NCBI RefSeq assembly: GCF_035956715.1
Contig: NZ_CP108381.1
Span: 558,001 to 622,000, forward strand
Length of the DNA stretch: 64,000 bases
From: Nocardia sp. NBC_01329
GTDB taxonomy: Bacteria > Actinomycetota > Actinomycetes > Mycobacteriales > Mycobacteriaceae
Direction: 5' to 3'
In this document: in pieces, positions 33,172 through 42,358 of the stretch
Layout of the letters: each line of letters starts with the position of its first letter
Numbering within the stretch: position 1 is the first letter of the stretch
Notes under the pieces: generated by a model
Database searches by the model: none
The model's input: the letters and a program-made list of their open reading frames with translations, nothing else
Told to the model about the DNA's origin: nothing
Translations under genes and position numbers: made by a program

Positions 33172-34575
33172 TTACACGAGCACCACACCTTCGGCGACCG
33201 CGATACCCCTCAGATCGCGGTACCAGCGTTCGACCGGGTGTTCCTTGGTGAAGCCGTGGCCGCCGAGCAGCTGGACCCCGTCCAGGCCGAAGCGCATCCC
33301 TTTGTCCGCTGCCAGCTTCTTGGCGAGTGCGGCTTCGCGGGCGAAGGTCAGGCCTTGTTCGGCGCGGGCGGCACCACGTTGCGTCACCAGGCGCAGGCCG
33401 TCGAGCTCGATGGCGATATCGGCGACCATGAACGCGACCGCCTGGCGGTTGCTGATCGGTTCGCCGAACGCTTCGCGCTCGTTGACGTAGGGGATCACGT
33501 AGTCGAGGACGGCCTGGCCGGCGCCGGTGGCCAGGGCTGCCCAGCCGAGGCGGGCGAGCTGGACGGCGTCGCGGTAGTCGGCGGCGTGCTGTTTCGCGTC
33601 GCCCTCACCGAGGATCGCGTCGGCGGCGACGGCGACATTGTCGAGCACCAGCCGGCCGAGTCCGGCTGCGCGCAGGCCCATGCTGGGATCGGCTTCCACC
33701 GACAGGCCTTTGGCGTCGGATTCGACCACGAACAGTGCCGGGCGGCCGTCGAGTTCGGCGCCCACGACGAAGATCTCGGCGTAGGCGGCGGCGGGGACCA
33801 GGCTCTTCTCCCCGGTCAGCCGGTAGCCGCTGGGGGAGCGGACGGCCTTGGTCTGCAGGCTGAACGGATCGAAGAGGGCGCGCGGTTCGCTGATGACCAC
33901 GGAAGCCTGCGGGACGTTCTCGCCGGTGAAGGCAGGCAGATAGGTCTGCTGCTGGGCATCGGTACCCCACTGGGACAGGGCGACCGCGACGCCGCTGGGC
34001 GCGAGCAGGGGCAGGGCCAGACCCATATCGCCGTGTGCGAGGGCCTCGGCGACCAGCGTGTTGGTGACGGCACCGCGTTCGGTGGCTGCGCCCTCGAGCT
34101 CCTCGGGCACGTTGATCAGGGTGATACCCAGTTCCGCGGCCCGGCCGAGTAGATCCTTCGGCGCGGCGGCGGCTTCGTCGGCGTCGTGCGCGGCCGGACG
34201 CAGGATCTCGCCGGCGAACTCGCGCACTGTTTCGACGATCATCTGCTGTTCGTCGGTGGGGGTGAGGTCGAAGTAGTCCTTGGTCTTGGACTCGTTGTCG
34301 GGTAGTCGCTTGGGTGTCCCGCCGCCGGCGACCTTGTTGAAGGCGCGGGTGGCCGCACCGAGGGTCCGGAAACCGGTTTTGGTGCTCTGGTAGGCGGCCC
34401 GGTCGATCGGTTTGCGCAGGTTGTACTTTTCTGCCAGCTCCGACCCGGTGATGGACGACATGACCCGCATAGCGGCGCCCATCCAGTCCCGTTTGGGTTG
34501 GTGCAGGCCCACCCCGTTCTCCTGGCGGACGCCGTTGTGCGACCGCCGCTCGGTAGCGCTGTCTCGAATGCTCAT
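33172..34575 (-). CDS. Acyl-CoA dehydrogenase 2
   Basis: 467 aa from the ATG at 34575; an ATG one codon earlier is equally possible. The N-terminal ~95 residues are an extra segment before the usual fold (LTPTDEQQMIVETVREFAGEIL). LGITLINVPEELEGAATERGAVTNTLVAEALAHGDMGLAL and LQLLGGHGFTKEHPVERWYRDLRG are standard parts. The FAD/substrate region is less typical than in its partner (VVISEPRALFDPFSLQ in place of the T-E-P...G-S-D motif). Paired dehydrogenases such as these form heteromers in mycobacterial steroid and lipid catabolism, so a heteromeric enzyme with the downstream gene is plausible. Confidence 0.9.
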   Translation of the reverse strand: MSIRDSATERRSHNGVRQENGVGLHQPKRDWMGAAMRVMSSITGSELAEKYNLRKPIDRAAYQSTKTGFRTLGAATRAFNKVAGGGTPKRLPDNESKTKDYFDLTPTDEQQMIVETVREFAGEILRPAAHDADEAAAAPKDLLGRAAELGITLINVPEELEGAATERGAVTNTLVAEALAHGDMGLALPLLAPSGVAVALSQWGTDAQQQTYLPAFTGENVPQASVVISEPRALFDPFSLQTKAVRSPSGYRLTGEKSLVPAAAYAEIFVVGAELDGRPALFVVESDAKGLSVEADPSMGLRAAGLGRLVLDNVAVAADAILGEGDAKQHAADYRDAVQLARLGWAALATGAGQAVLDYVIPYVNEREAFGEPISNRQAVAFMVADIAIELDGLRLVTQRGAARAEQGLTFAREAALAKKLAADKGMRFGLDGVQLLGGHGFTKEHPVERWYRDLRGIAVAEGVVLV

Positions 34576-34620
34576 CATCACCTGTTTCTCGCGCGGGGGT
34601 GAGGGTCGGACCCCGGGTAT

Positions 34621-34657
34621 CTTACTGCGGAGTAAGGCTATCTTACTGCTGAGTAAG
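34621..34657. promoter_or_regulatory. Two tandem CTTACT-N4-AGTAAG palindromes (TetR-type operator)
   Basis: CTTACTGCGGAGTAAG (34621-34636) and CTTACTGCTGAGTAAG (34642-34657) are 21 bp apart, on the same face of the helix. They lie 46 bp before the start of the two-gene dehydrogenase operon. This is a typical binding site for a TetR-family lipid regulator; no TetR gene is adjacent. Confidence 0.8.
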
Positions 34658-34821
34658 AACGGCGTCGAGTGGTCCACGGTTCCTGGTGAGTGGACATCCC
34701 GGCCGAAGTCGCAGGTGCGGAAACCGCGACCGCCCGCCCCGTGCGGCGGGGCGGGCGGACCTCGGTCGGTGAGTTACCGCGAATGGGAGCCGAGGGCCGG
34801 GTTTCCGGCGTCGGTGACCGG

Positions 34822-35727
34822 TTACTCGCGGACGTACCAGCGCAGGGTCGCGTAGGCGGTGAGCCCGGCGAACAGTACGCCGACCGGCATGACCATCAGG
34901 GCGGTGGTGAGGATATCGTCGAAGGTGATCTGGGGAAACACATTGCTGGCGAACAGGTCGCCCAGCGCGCGGTCGATCACCAACGGCCGAGCCACGAAAA
35001 GACCCGCGGTGGCCAGCAGGCCACCGGCCAGGGCGGCGGCCACCGCCTCCAGCAGGAACGGCAACTGGGTATACCAGCGGGTCGCGCCCACCAGGCGCAT
35101 GATGCTCACCTCCGTGCGCCGGGTGAACGCCGCGATCTGCACCATATTCGCGATCAGCAGCAGTGCGGCCATCGCTTGGAGCAGGGCCATCCCGAAGGCC
35201 GCGTTGCGCAATCCGTCGAACAGGCTGACCAGCCGGTCCACGATGTCCTTGTCGTTGCGGACCATACCGACCCCGGGCCGATCGTAGAACTGCTCATAGA
35301 TCGACGGATACAGCGAGGCGTCGGTCATCTTGACCCGCAGCGAGGCCGGAAGCGGGGTTTCGCTCACGTATTCGGCCAGTTCCGGCTGGTCCTTGAAGGT
35401 CTTCTCCTTCGCCTCGCGGACTGCCGCGTCCCGGTTCAGGTATTGCACGTTCTGCACACCGTCCACGGCCTGGAGGTCGGCCATCAGTGGCCGGCAGGGA
35501 TCGTGCACGCAATCGGGATCGGTCGCGGAGACGTCCTCGGTGAGGTACAGCCGAACCTCGAGCCGGTCCAGGAAGTACTGCTCGGTCTTGTCCGCGATAC
35601 GCACCGCCAGTAGACCGCCGCCGAGCATGGTCAGCGAGACCGCGGTGGTCAGGATCATCGCGACGGTCATGGTGACATTGCGGCGCAGGCCCTCGGAGAC
35701 CTCGCCGAACAGAAATCCCGCCCGCAT
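34822..35727 (-). CDS. ftsX: Cell division ABC transporter permease FtsX
   Basis: 301 aa; start overlaps the ftsE stop (TAATG). Four membrane segments: one near the N-terminus (VTMTVAMILTTAVSLTMLGGGLLAV) and three in the last 130 residues, with a ~120-residue extracytoplasmic loop between, which includes the CVHDPC disulfide pair seen in mycobacterial FtsX. FtsEX regulates peptidoglycan hydrolases (RipC in mycobacteria) during division. In M. tuberculosis smpB follows directly; here an acyl-CoA dehydrogenase operon does. Confidence 0.96.
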   Translation of the reverse strand: MRAGFLFGEVSEGLRRNVTMTVAMILTTAVSLTMLGGGLLAVRIADKTEQYFLDRLEVRLYLTEDVSATDPDCVHDPCRPLMADLQAVDGVQNVQYLNRDAAVREAKEKTFKDQPELAEYVSETPLPASLRVKMTDASLYPSIYEQFYDRPGVGMVRNDKDIVDRLVSLFDGLRNAAFGMALLQAMAALLLIANMVQIAAFTRRTEVSIMRLVGATRWYTQLPFLLEAVAAALAGGLLATAGLFVARPLVIDRALGDLFASNVFPQITFDDILTTALMVMPVGVLFAGLTAYATLRWYVRE

Positions 35728-36416
35728 TACCGGCCCACCTCGTAACCGCCCATTGCCTGGTCACGGACCAGATGACCTTCGTAGAGCTCCACTACACGCC
35801 GGCGCATACCGTCCACGATCAGCGGATCGTGGGTGGCCATGAGCACGGTGGTGCCCATCCGGTTGATGTGTTCCAGCAGCAGCATGATCTCGTAACTCGT
35901 CTCGGGGTCGAGGTTGCCGGTGGGCTCGTCGGCCAGCAGGACCAGCGGCCGGTTGACGAAGGCCCGGGCGATCGCGACCCGCTGCTGTTCCCCGCCGGAC
36001 AGTTCGGTCGGCAACCGATCGCCCTTGCTGCCCAGCCCGACCAGTTCGAGTACTTCGGGCACGGTCCGGTCGATGAACTGCCTGCGCTTTCCGATCACCT
36101 CCAGGGCGAACGCCACGTTCTGGGCGACGGTTCGCTGCTGCAGCAGCCGGAAATCCTGGAAAACACACCCGATTCGCTGCCGCAATCGCGGCACCCGCCG
36201 CCCCGGCAGCCGGTCGACCCGGAAATCGGCGACCGTGATCTCGCCGTCGGTCGGTGTCTCCTCTTTGAGCAGCAACCGCATGAAGGTCGATTTGCCCGAA
36301 CCCGACGGACCGATGAGGAAGACGAACTCACCCTTGTCGATATGGACGGTGATGTTTTCCAGCGCCGGTCGCGTAGCGGTCGGATACGACTTGCTGACGT
36401 TGCGCAGGGTGATCAC
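35727..36416 (-). CDS. ftsE: Cell division ATP-binding protein FtsE
   Basis: 229 aa, the usual length, from the GTG at 36416. Walker [10 protein letters not shown] is at residues 36-44, signature [14 protein letters not shown] and Walker [15 protein letters not shown] follow, and the H-loop is MATHDP. It couples ATP hydrolysis to FtsX. No Shine-Dalgarno sequence precedes the GTG, so the message may be leaderless or translated with the small upstream gene. Confidence 0.96.
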   Translation of the reverse strand: MITLRNVSKSYPTATRPALENITVHIDKGEFVFLIGPSGSGKSTFMRLLLKEETPTDGEITVADFRVDRLPGRRVPRLRQRIGCVFQDFRLLQQRTVAQNVAFALEVIGKRRQFIDRTVPEVLELVGLGSKGDRLPTELSGGEQQRVAIARAFVNRPLVLLADEPTGNLDPETSYEIMLLLEHINRMGTTVLMATHDPLIVDGMRRRVVELYEGHLVRDQAMGGYEVGR

Positions 36417-36472
36417 GAGGAGACAGTGTAACCATTCGATAACGAAGCGGCCCGGGGACCGTGGCGCGATTG

Positions 36473-36637
36473 CTAGCGGGCCGGAACTACCGGGACAGGG
36501 ACCTGGTGCACGGCGGGAACAGTGGGTGCGGGCTCCGGTCTCGGCGCAGCGATCTGGTCCGGTTTCACGAACAGGTACAGCACGAAGGTCGCCACCCAGC
36601 CGCACGCCAGGATCAGCGTCGATCTACGGGCGCGCAT
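36473..36637 (-). CDS. 54-residue membrane-anchored Pro-rich protein
   Basis: The start at 36637 lies inside the 3' end of the MscS gene (14-bp overlap) with GGAGGG just upstream. The product begins [23 protein letters not shown], one membrane helix, followed by a Pro/Val-rich tail ([22 protein letters not shown]). In M. tuberculosis a small Pro-rich membrane protein (Rv3103c) occupies exactly this place between ftsE and the MscS-like gene, so position and features agree. Function unknown; a link to FtsEX is possible. Confidence 0.75.
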   Translation of the reverse strand: MRARRSTLILACGWVATFVLYLFVKPDQIAAPRPEPAPTVPAVHQVPVPVVPAR

Positions 36638-37508
36638 TGAGACCCTCCCGGCGCATGGCCGCGGCCACTCGCACCCGTAGTTCGCGACTCACTTCGAACT
36701 GTTTCCCCGGCAACGTCCGGGCGACCATCCGGATATTCATCTGATCCACGGTCAGGTCCTCCACACCCATCACCGTCGGCTCGTCGAGCAGCAGCGGTTC
36801 GAGCCGGGGGTCCTGGTAGGCCTGGCCGCCCACCTCGTGCAGCACTTCGTTGATCCGGAGGATATCGGCACTCGCCGCGACCGGCACATCGATCGCCGCG
36901 CGGGCCCAATCCTTCGACAGGTTGGTGACCTTCACGATCTGGCCGTTCGGGACGGTGATCACCTCACCGTCGGGGTTGCGCAATTTGGTGACCCGCAGCG
37001 TCACATCCTCGACCGTGCCCTCGGCCGGATCCTGGATACCGGTCACCGCGATCCGCACCACATCGCCGAACCCGTACTGCCGTTCGGTGATGAGGAAGAA
37101 CCCGGCCAGGATGTCCTGCACGATGCGCTGCGCGCCGAAACCGAGCGCGGCACCGAGTACCGCGGCGGGCGCGACCAGGCCCGACATCGAGAAACCCAAC
37201 CGCCCCAGCACCTCCATCGCGACCAGAACGTAGGCGACGGTCAGCACCACCCAGGTGAGCACCTGTGCCAGTGCGTGCCGGTGCTTGGCTTCCTCGGAGC
37301 GGACCAGCGCGTCACCGCCGCGGAACCCGGAATCGATCTTCTGGGTCACCCGGTCGCGCGCATAGGTGGCGAAACGGGCGAACAACATCGCCCCGAGTAC
37401 CAGCAGCACGATCTCCAGACCGGACGACCGCAGCCACGACGTCACATCCGAAGACAACCCCGGCGCCGCCAGCGACAGCGCCAAGGCCTCGGCCCCCTCC
37501 GAATGCAT
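36624..37508 (-). CDS. MscS-family mechanosensitive channel protein
   Basis: 294 aa from the ATG at 37508. Helix at residues ~30-50, a second in LAQVLTWVVLTVAYVLVAMEVLG, then the pore helix GLVAPAAVLGAALGFGAQRIVQDILAGFFLI, the MscS signature, followed by the beta domain (YGFGDVVRIAVTGIQDPAEGTVEDVTLRVTKLRNPDGEVITVPNGQI). It releases solutes on hypo-osmotic shock. Same position as Rv3104c in M. tuberculosis. Confidence 0.92.
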   Translation of the reverse strand: MHSEGAEALALSLAAPGLSSDVTSWLRSSGLEIVLLVLGAMLFARFATYARDRVTQKIDSGFRGGDALVRSEEAKHRHALAQVLTWVVLTVAYVLVAMEVLGRLGFSMSGLVAPAAVLGAALGFGAQRIVQDILAGFFLITERQYGFGDVVRIAVTGIQDPAEGTVEDVTLRVTKLRNPDGEVITVPNGQIVKVTNLSKDWARAAIDVPVAASADILRINEVLHEVGGQAYQDPRLEPLLLDEPTVMGVEDLTVDQMNIRMVARTLPGKQFEVSRELRVRVAAAMRREGLNARP

Positions 37509-37566
37509 CAGACCACCTGCTCTCGCATGCACCGAACGGCTTGCGACACCCCGGAATCGGGAGTCG

Positions 37567-38688
37567 TCAGCCTTCCTGCAGCACTGTACTCATCCGCCAG
37601 CGGATACCGGATTCGATGAATCCGTCGATATCGCCGTCGAGTACGGCCGAAGGGTTGTTGACTTCGTAGTTCGTGCGCAGATCCTTGACCATCTGGTACG
37701 GGTGCAGCACATAGGACCGCATCTGGTTACCCCAGGACGCGCCCTCGTTGGTCTTGAGCGCATCCATCTGGGCGCGCTCCTCCTGCCGTTTACGCTCCAG
37801 CAGTTTGGCCTGCAGCACCCGCATGGCCGAAACCTTGTTCTGCAGCTGGGACTTCTCGTTCTGGCAGGTGACCACGATCCCGGTGGGGATATGGGTGATC
37901 CGGACCGCCGAGTCGGTGGTGTTGACGCTCTGACCACCGGGTCCGGAGGAACGATAGACATCGACCCGGATATCGGTCTCCGGTATCTCGATATGGTCGG
38001 TGGTCTCCACCACCGGCAGCACCTCGACCTCGGCGAACGAGGTCTGGCGGCGGCCCTGGTTGTCGAACGGGCTGATCCGGACCAGCCGGTGCGTGCCCAT
38101 CTCCACCGAGAGCGTGCCGTAGGCGTACGGAGTCTTGACCGCGAAGGTGGCGCTCTTGATACCGGCCTCTTCGGCGTAGGAGGTGTCGTACACCTCGACG
38201 CCGTACTTGTGCCGATCCGCCCAGCGGATGTACATGCGCATCAGCATCTCGGCCCAGTCGGCCGCGTCCACCCCGCCCGCACCGGAGCGGATATTGACCA
38301 GCGCGTCACGTTTGTCGTACTCACCCGACAGCAATGTCCGGACCTCGAGGGCCTCGACATCGGTGTGCAGCGCCGCGCGCTCGGCATCGGCGTCGGCCAA
38401 CGCGCTGGTCATCGCGTCGCCCTCTTCCTCCTCCGCCAGCTCGTAGAGCACCGGCAGATCCTCGAGCCGCTGCCGTAACTCCGCTACCCGGCGCAGTTCA
38501 CCCTGCGCGTGCGACAGCTCACTGGTGACCCGCTGGGCGTGATCCTGGTCGTTCCAGAGCTCGGGGTCGGCGGCCTGGTGCTCCAGCTCGTCTATGCGAC
38601 GGCGCAGCTCCTCGATATCGAGGACCGATTCGACGGTCTTGAGAGTCGCGTCGAGTTCGGCGAGGTCGGCGGTAACGTCTGGATGCAC
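37567..38688 (-). CDS. prfB: Peptide chain release factor 2
   Basis: 373 aa. The GTG at 38688 is chosen because it aligns with the start of mycobacterial RF2; a TTG three codons upstream is also in frame. The stop-codon recognition motif SPF ([10 protein letters not shown]) and the peptidyl-tRNA hydrolysis motif GGQ ([17 protein letters not shown]) are intact. It reads UGA and UAA. No internal stop or frameshift site is present, as in other actinobacteria. Confidence 0.96.
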   Translation of the reverse strand: MHPDVTADLAELDATLKTVESVLDIEELRRRIDELEHQAADPELWNDQDHAQRVTSELSHAQGELRRVAELRQRLEDLPVLYELAEEEEGDAMTSALADADAERAALHTDVEALEVRTLLSGEYDKRDALVNIRSGAGGVDAADWAEMLMRMYIRWADRHKYGVEVYDTSYAEEAGIKSATFAVKTPYAYGTLSVEMGTHRLVRISPFDNQGRRQTSFAEVEVLPVVETTDHIEIPETDIRVDVYRSSGPGGQSVNTTDSAVRITHIPTGIVVTCQNEKSQLQNKVSAMRVLQAKLLERKRQEERAQMDALKTNEGASWGNQMRSYVLHPYQMVKDLRTNYEVNNPSAVLDGDIDGFIESGIRWRMSTVLQEG

Positions 38689-38762
38689 GGTGTTCAAGGC
38701 TACTAGGAGCGTCCATCGTGATGAAACAGCGCGGGCCGGTAGCCGCCGCCGGAGCCCACGGT

Positions 38763-39617
38763 TCAGCTCGGGACGGCACGCAGGTTACCGGGCCGGTGGC
38801 CGGCCAGCCGGTCCAGCGCATCGGCCGTCGCCGGGTCCGCGGGCAGATGGACGATCAGCTGCTGATCGTCGTCGGCGAACAGATCGAGGGTCTCGTACGC
38901 CAGCCGCAGCGTCCCGGCTGCCGGGTGGGCCATCCGGGTCACGCCGGTGGCCGCGGGCAGATTGGGCACGGTGGCGACGCGGTCGGTGAACGCCGCACCG
39001 GCGGTGACGGTGAGCTGGTCGGCCAGGGCCGCGATCTCCGGGTCGGCGCGGAAGGGGCCCTGTTTGAGGGTGGCCACCAGCTGGTCGGCCAGACGATCCC
39101 AATCCGGATAGACCGCGCGGGCCCGCGGATCGGTGAAGGCGAAAAGGGCGAGGTTGGCGAAATGCTCCCCATCCATTGCACCGGTCGGTTCCATCAACCG
39201 CCGGTAGCCGTCCGTGCAGGCCAGGACTTCGGTGAGGCGATTGACGACGACCGCCGCCGCGGGTTCGAGTTGATCGAGCAACGCCCGGACCATCGGCCGG
39301 ATCTCCCGGCCGGGCCGGGCCCGGCCCATACAGTTGAAGCCGGTATCCGCCTTGGTCAGGCGGTACAGGTGAATACGTTCTGCCGAGGTGAGCGCAAGCG
39401 CGTCGGCCAGTGCCGCGAGTACCTGAGGTGACGGGTTGCGGTCGCGGCCCTGTTCGAGACGGGTGATGTATTCGACGCTCACCCCGGCCAGCGTGGCGAG
39501 CTCCGACCGGCGCAGCCCCGGCGCCCGGCGGCGGGCGCCGGTGGGCAGCCCCACCTGAGCCGGTGTCACCGCGTCGCGCCTGCTGCGCAGGAACAGGCCC
39601 ATCTCGTTCTCGCTCAC
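38763..39617 (-). CDS. XRE-family regulator with MmyB-like domain
   Basis: 284 aa from the GTG at 39617 ([17 protein letters not shown]). The helix-turn-helix [24 protein letters not shown] is followed by a ligand-binding domain with [16 protein letters not shown] and [29 protein letters not shown]. It is divergent from an FMN reductase gene 141 bp away, the usual arrangement in which this regulator class controls its oxidoreductase neighbour. Related to the regulator at 5614-6579. Confidence 0.9.
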   Translation of the reverse strand: MSENEMGLFLRSRRDAVTPAQVGLPTGARRRAPGLRRSELATLAGVSVEYITRLEQGRDRNPSPQVLAALADALALTSAERIHLYRLTKADTGFNCMGRARPGREIRPMVRALLDQLEPAAAVVVNRLTEVLACTDGYRRLMEPTGAMDGEHFANLALFAFTDPRARAVYPDWDRLADQLVATLKQGPFRADPEIAALADQLTVTAGAAFTDRVATVPNLPAATGVTRMAHPAAGTLRLAYETLDLFADDDQQLIVHLPADPATADALDRLAGHRPGNLRAVPS

Positions 39618-39758
39618 AGGCCCACGGTACGACGCGGTGCCCGGCTCAGGGTGGCCGTGGCAGTACCACTCTCGGCACGGTCTCCCCACCGGACGCGCAC
39701 CACGGCAGATTCGACAGGAATCGGCGGCCGCCTGGTCGCCCGACCGAAGGAGCACAGA

Positions 39759-40349
39759 ATGTCCAGTACGCCACTGCGTCTCGCGGTGATCATCGGCAGT
39801 GTTCGCGAAGGCCGCTTCGGACCGGTCGTCGCCTCGTGGATCACCGCGCAGGCCGCCGGCCACGATCGGTTCGAGATCGATGTGATCGATCTGGCCGACG
39901 CCGAGACCCCACTGGAACTGCCCGCGGTACCTCCGGCGCTGGAACCGAATCCGCCGCGCCCCGCGGGGATGCGCGACCTGACCGAACGGCTCGCGGCCGC
40001 CGACGCGTTCGTTGTCGTGACCCCCGACTACAACCGCAGCTTCCCGGCCTCCCTGAAAGCCGTCATCGATTGGCATTTCACCCAATGGCAGGGCAAAGCG
40101 ATCGCGTTCGTCGGCTACAGCGGGGCCAGTGGTGGCCTGCTGGCCATCGAACAGTTGCGGCAGGTGTTCAACGAACTCGACGCGCACACCGTGCGTGAGT
40201 ACGTCTCGTTCCCTCGCTACTACCTGCTGTTCGGGGAGGACGGGCAGTTGCTCGCGCCCGACGAGCCGGCGGCTGCGGCTCAGGTGATGCTGGACCGGCT
40301 GCACTGGTGGGCGGAGGCACTGGTGACGGCCCGTGCGGTCGCGGCCTGA
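39759..40349 (+). CDS. NADPH-dependent FMN reductase
   Basis: 196 aa, ATG with AAGGAG 6 bp upstream. Flavodoxin-like fold with the FMN phosphate loop IIGSVREGRFGP, and PDYNRSFPASLKAVIDW around residues 88-104, typical of ArsH/ChrR-like reductases. It reduces FMN, quinones or other acceptors with NADPH. Likely controlled by the divergent XRE regulator. Confidence 0.92.
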   Translation: MSSTPLRLAVIIGSVREGRFGPVVASWITAQAAGHDRFEIDVIDLADAETPLELPAVPPALEPNPPRPAGMRDLTERLAAADAFVVVTPDYNRSFPASLKAVIDWHFTQWQGKAIAFVGYSGASGGLLAIEQLRQVFNELDAHTVREYVSFPRYYLLFGEDGQLLAPDEPAAAAQVMLDRLHWWAEALVTARAVAA

Positions 40350-40434
40350 ATACCGGACCGTCCGTGCGACGGCACGGCGCGCGGTTCGGGCACGGCACGC
40401 GGCCGCGCCCGAACCGACTCGATAGTGTTCGGGT

Positions 40435-41220
40435 GTGGCTGCTCACTCCTCTGATCTCGAACTCGCGCTGCGGCTGGCCGACGAGGCCGATGCGATAACC
40501 CGGGAACGGTTCGGTGCCCAGGATCTGAAGGTCGACGCCAAACCGGACCTCACCCCGGTATCGGACGCCGATCTCGCGGTGGAGGAGGCCATCCGCCGGA
40601 TCCTGCGGCACGGTCGTCCCGCGGACGCTGTCCTCGGCGAGGAGTTCGGTGGAACCGCCGAATTCACCGGTCGGCAGTGGGTCGTGGACCCGATCGACGG
40701 CACCAAGAACTTCGTACGCGGGGTCCCGGTCTGGGCCACCCTCATCGCCCTGCTGGAGGACGGTGTACCGGTGGTCGGCGTCGTGAGTGCGCCCGCGCTG
40801 GCCCGTCGCTGGTGGGCCGCGGCGGGGCAGGGCGCCTGGTCGAGTTTCCATCCCGGGGCCCCACAGCCGATCAATGTCAGCGCGGTGGCCGATCTCGGGT
40901 CGGCCAGCCTCGCGTTCTCCAGCCTTTCCGGCTGGCGCGACCGCGGCCTGCGGGAGAAGTTCATCGACCTCACCGACGAGGTCTGGCGGGTCCGCGGCTA
41001 CGGCGACTTCTTCAACTACTGCTTGGTCGCCGAAGGAGCGGTGGATATCGCCACCGAACCCGAAGTCTCGCTGTGGGATCTGGCCGCGCTCGACATCCTG
41101 ATCCGCGAGGCCGGCGGGACCTTCACCGCCCTCGACGGACGGGGCGGGCCGCACGGCGGGGACGCGGTGGCATCCAACGGCCTTCTGCACCGGCAGGTTC
41201 TGAACCGTCTCGGCGGATAG
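40435..41220 (+). CDS. hisN: Histidinol-phosphatase, inositol monophosphatase family
   Basis: 261 aa, GTG start. The family's metal-binding motifs are GEEFGG (Glu) and [15 protein letters not shown] (Asp-Ile-Asp-Gly-Thr), with [17 protein letters not shown] near the C-terminus. [15 protein letters not shown] matches actinobacterial HisN, which removes phosphate from histidinol phosphate in histidine synthesis. Other inositol-phosphatase-like substrates cannot be excluded from sequence alone. Confidence 0.9.
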   Translation: MAAHSSDLELALRLADEADAITRERFGAQDLKVDAKPDLTPVSDADLAVEEAIRRILRHGRPADAVLGEEFGGTAEFTGRQWVVDPIDGTKNFVRGVPVWATLIALLEDGVPVVGVVSAPALARRWWAAAGQGAWSSFHPGAPQPINVSAVADLGSASLAFSSLSGWRDRGLREKFIDLTDEVWRVRGYGDFFNYCLVAEGAVDIATEPEVSLWDLAALDILIREAGGTFTALDGRGGPHGGDAVASNGLLHRQVLNRLGG

Positions 41221-41332
41221 GCCCGGCGGTGGCGAGCCGGGGTCGCGGGCTGTGTGCGCTCACGCCGGTGACAGCGAGGTAGTTGCTCCGGCGCGGTGGA
41301 CGCGACCAGGGCGGATGGCCGAGGATGGGGTG

Positions 41333-42277
41333 ATGTCGGTCAGTACGCGCGAGGCGGATCTCTTCGAGGGCGCGCGGGGCCGCCTGGAGGCGATCGCCTA
41401 TCGGCTGCTGGGGTCGGCCGGTGACGCGGAGGACGCGGTACAGGAGACCTTCCTCCGCTGGCACGCGGCGGATCGGACACTGATCGGGACACCCGAGGCC
41501 TGGCTGACCAAGGTGCTCACCAATCTGTGCCTCAATCAGCTCACCTCGGCGCGGGCCAGACGGGAAACCTATGTGGGGCAGTGGCTCCCGGAGCCGGTTC
41601 TCGCCGGTGACCCGATGCTCGGCCCGGCCGAGACCGCGCAACAGCGCGAATCGGTTTCCCTCGCGATGCTCGTGCTCATGGAGCGGTTGTCGCCGAACGA
41701 GCGGGCGGTGTACGTGCTGCGCGAGGCATTCGGGTACTCGCACCGCGATATCGCGCAGATCCTCGACATCGGCGAATCCAACTGCCAGCAGATCTACCGG
41801 CGGGCCCGGCAGCATATCGGCGTGAGCCGGTCCCGTACCGAGGTGGACGCGGCGGCCGCCCGCAAGATCGCCGAGGAGTTCCTGGCCGCGGCGCTCAGCG
41901 GCGACACCGAGCCGCTGGTCCGGCTGCTCACCGACGGCGCGGTCAGTGTGGCCGACGGCGGCGGTGTGATCCCCGCCCGCAAGATTCCGGTCGTCGGAGC
42001 AGCCGCGATCGCTCGCTACGTGCGCAACATGTTCCGGCCGACCGATGCCAAGCGGGCGTTCGTCGGCGACGATCTCGCCTTCTACGCGACCGTCGTCAAC
42101 GGCGATCCGGCCGTGCTGGTCGAAGCCGGTGACCGGGTCTACGGCCTCTTCTGCCTCGAGGTGGGGCATGCGGGTATCGCTGCCATCCACCTCCAGGTCG
42201 CGCCCGCGAAACTGGCCACTCTCGCTCGCGAGTGGGCGGCCACCGGTCCGCATGTCCCGCTCGCGACATCGTGGTGA
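41333..42277 (+). CDS. ECF41-type sigma factor (SigJ-like) with SnoaL-like C-terminal domain
   Basis: 314 aa from the ATG at 41333; an ATG at 41315 is also in frame. Sigma region 2 (RLEAIAYRLLGSAGDAEDAVQETFLRWH) and region 4 (LSPNERAVYVLREAFGYSHRDIAQIL) are clear. The ECF41 hallmarks are present: WLPEP in the linker between the regions and DGGGVIPARKIPVVG in a C-terminal NTF2-like domain of ~130 residues, which in this group controls activity in place of a separate anti-sigma factor. ECF41 genes are followed by an oxidoreductase, decarboxylase or epimerase gene, as here. Confidence 0.92.
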   Translation: MSVSTREADLFEGARGRLEAIAYRLLGSAGDAEDAVQETFLRWHAADRTLIGTPEAWLTKVLTNLCLNQLTSARARRETYVGQWLPEPVLAGDPMLGPAETAQQRESVSLAMLVLMERLSPNERAVYVLREAFGYSHRDIAQILDIGESNCQQIYRRARQHIGVSRSRTEVDAAAARKIAEEFLAAALSGDTEPLVRLLTDGAVSVADGGGVIPARKIPVVGAAAIARYVRNMFRPTDAKRAFVGDDLAFYATVVNGDPAVLVEAGDRVYGLFCLEVGHAGIAAIHLQVAPAKLATLAREWAATGPHVPLATSW

Positions 42278-42358
42278 CCCACATCACAATCCTTTCCTGT
42301 CAGGGATCGCGCCGCTGTTCGGTTCAGGAGGTGAGTGCAATCAGATAGGAGCCCAGCC

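Noticed and set aside
37567..38688. Programmed frameshift in prfB
   Set aside because: The gene is one uninterrupted frame; actinobacterial prfB normally lacks the frameshift.
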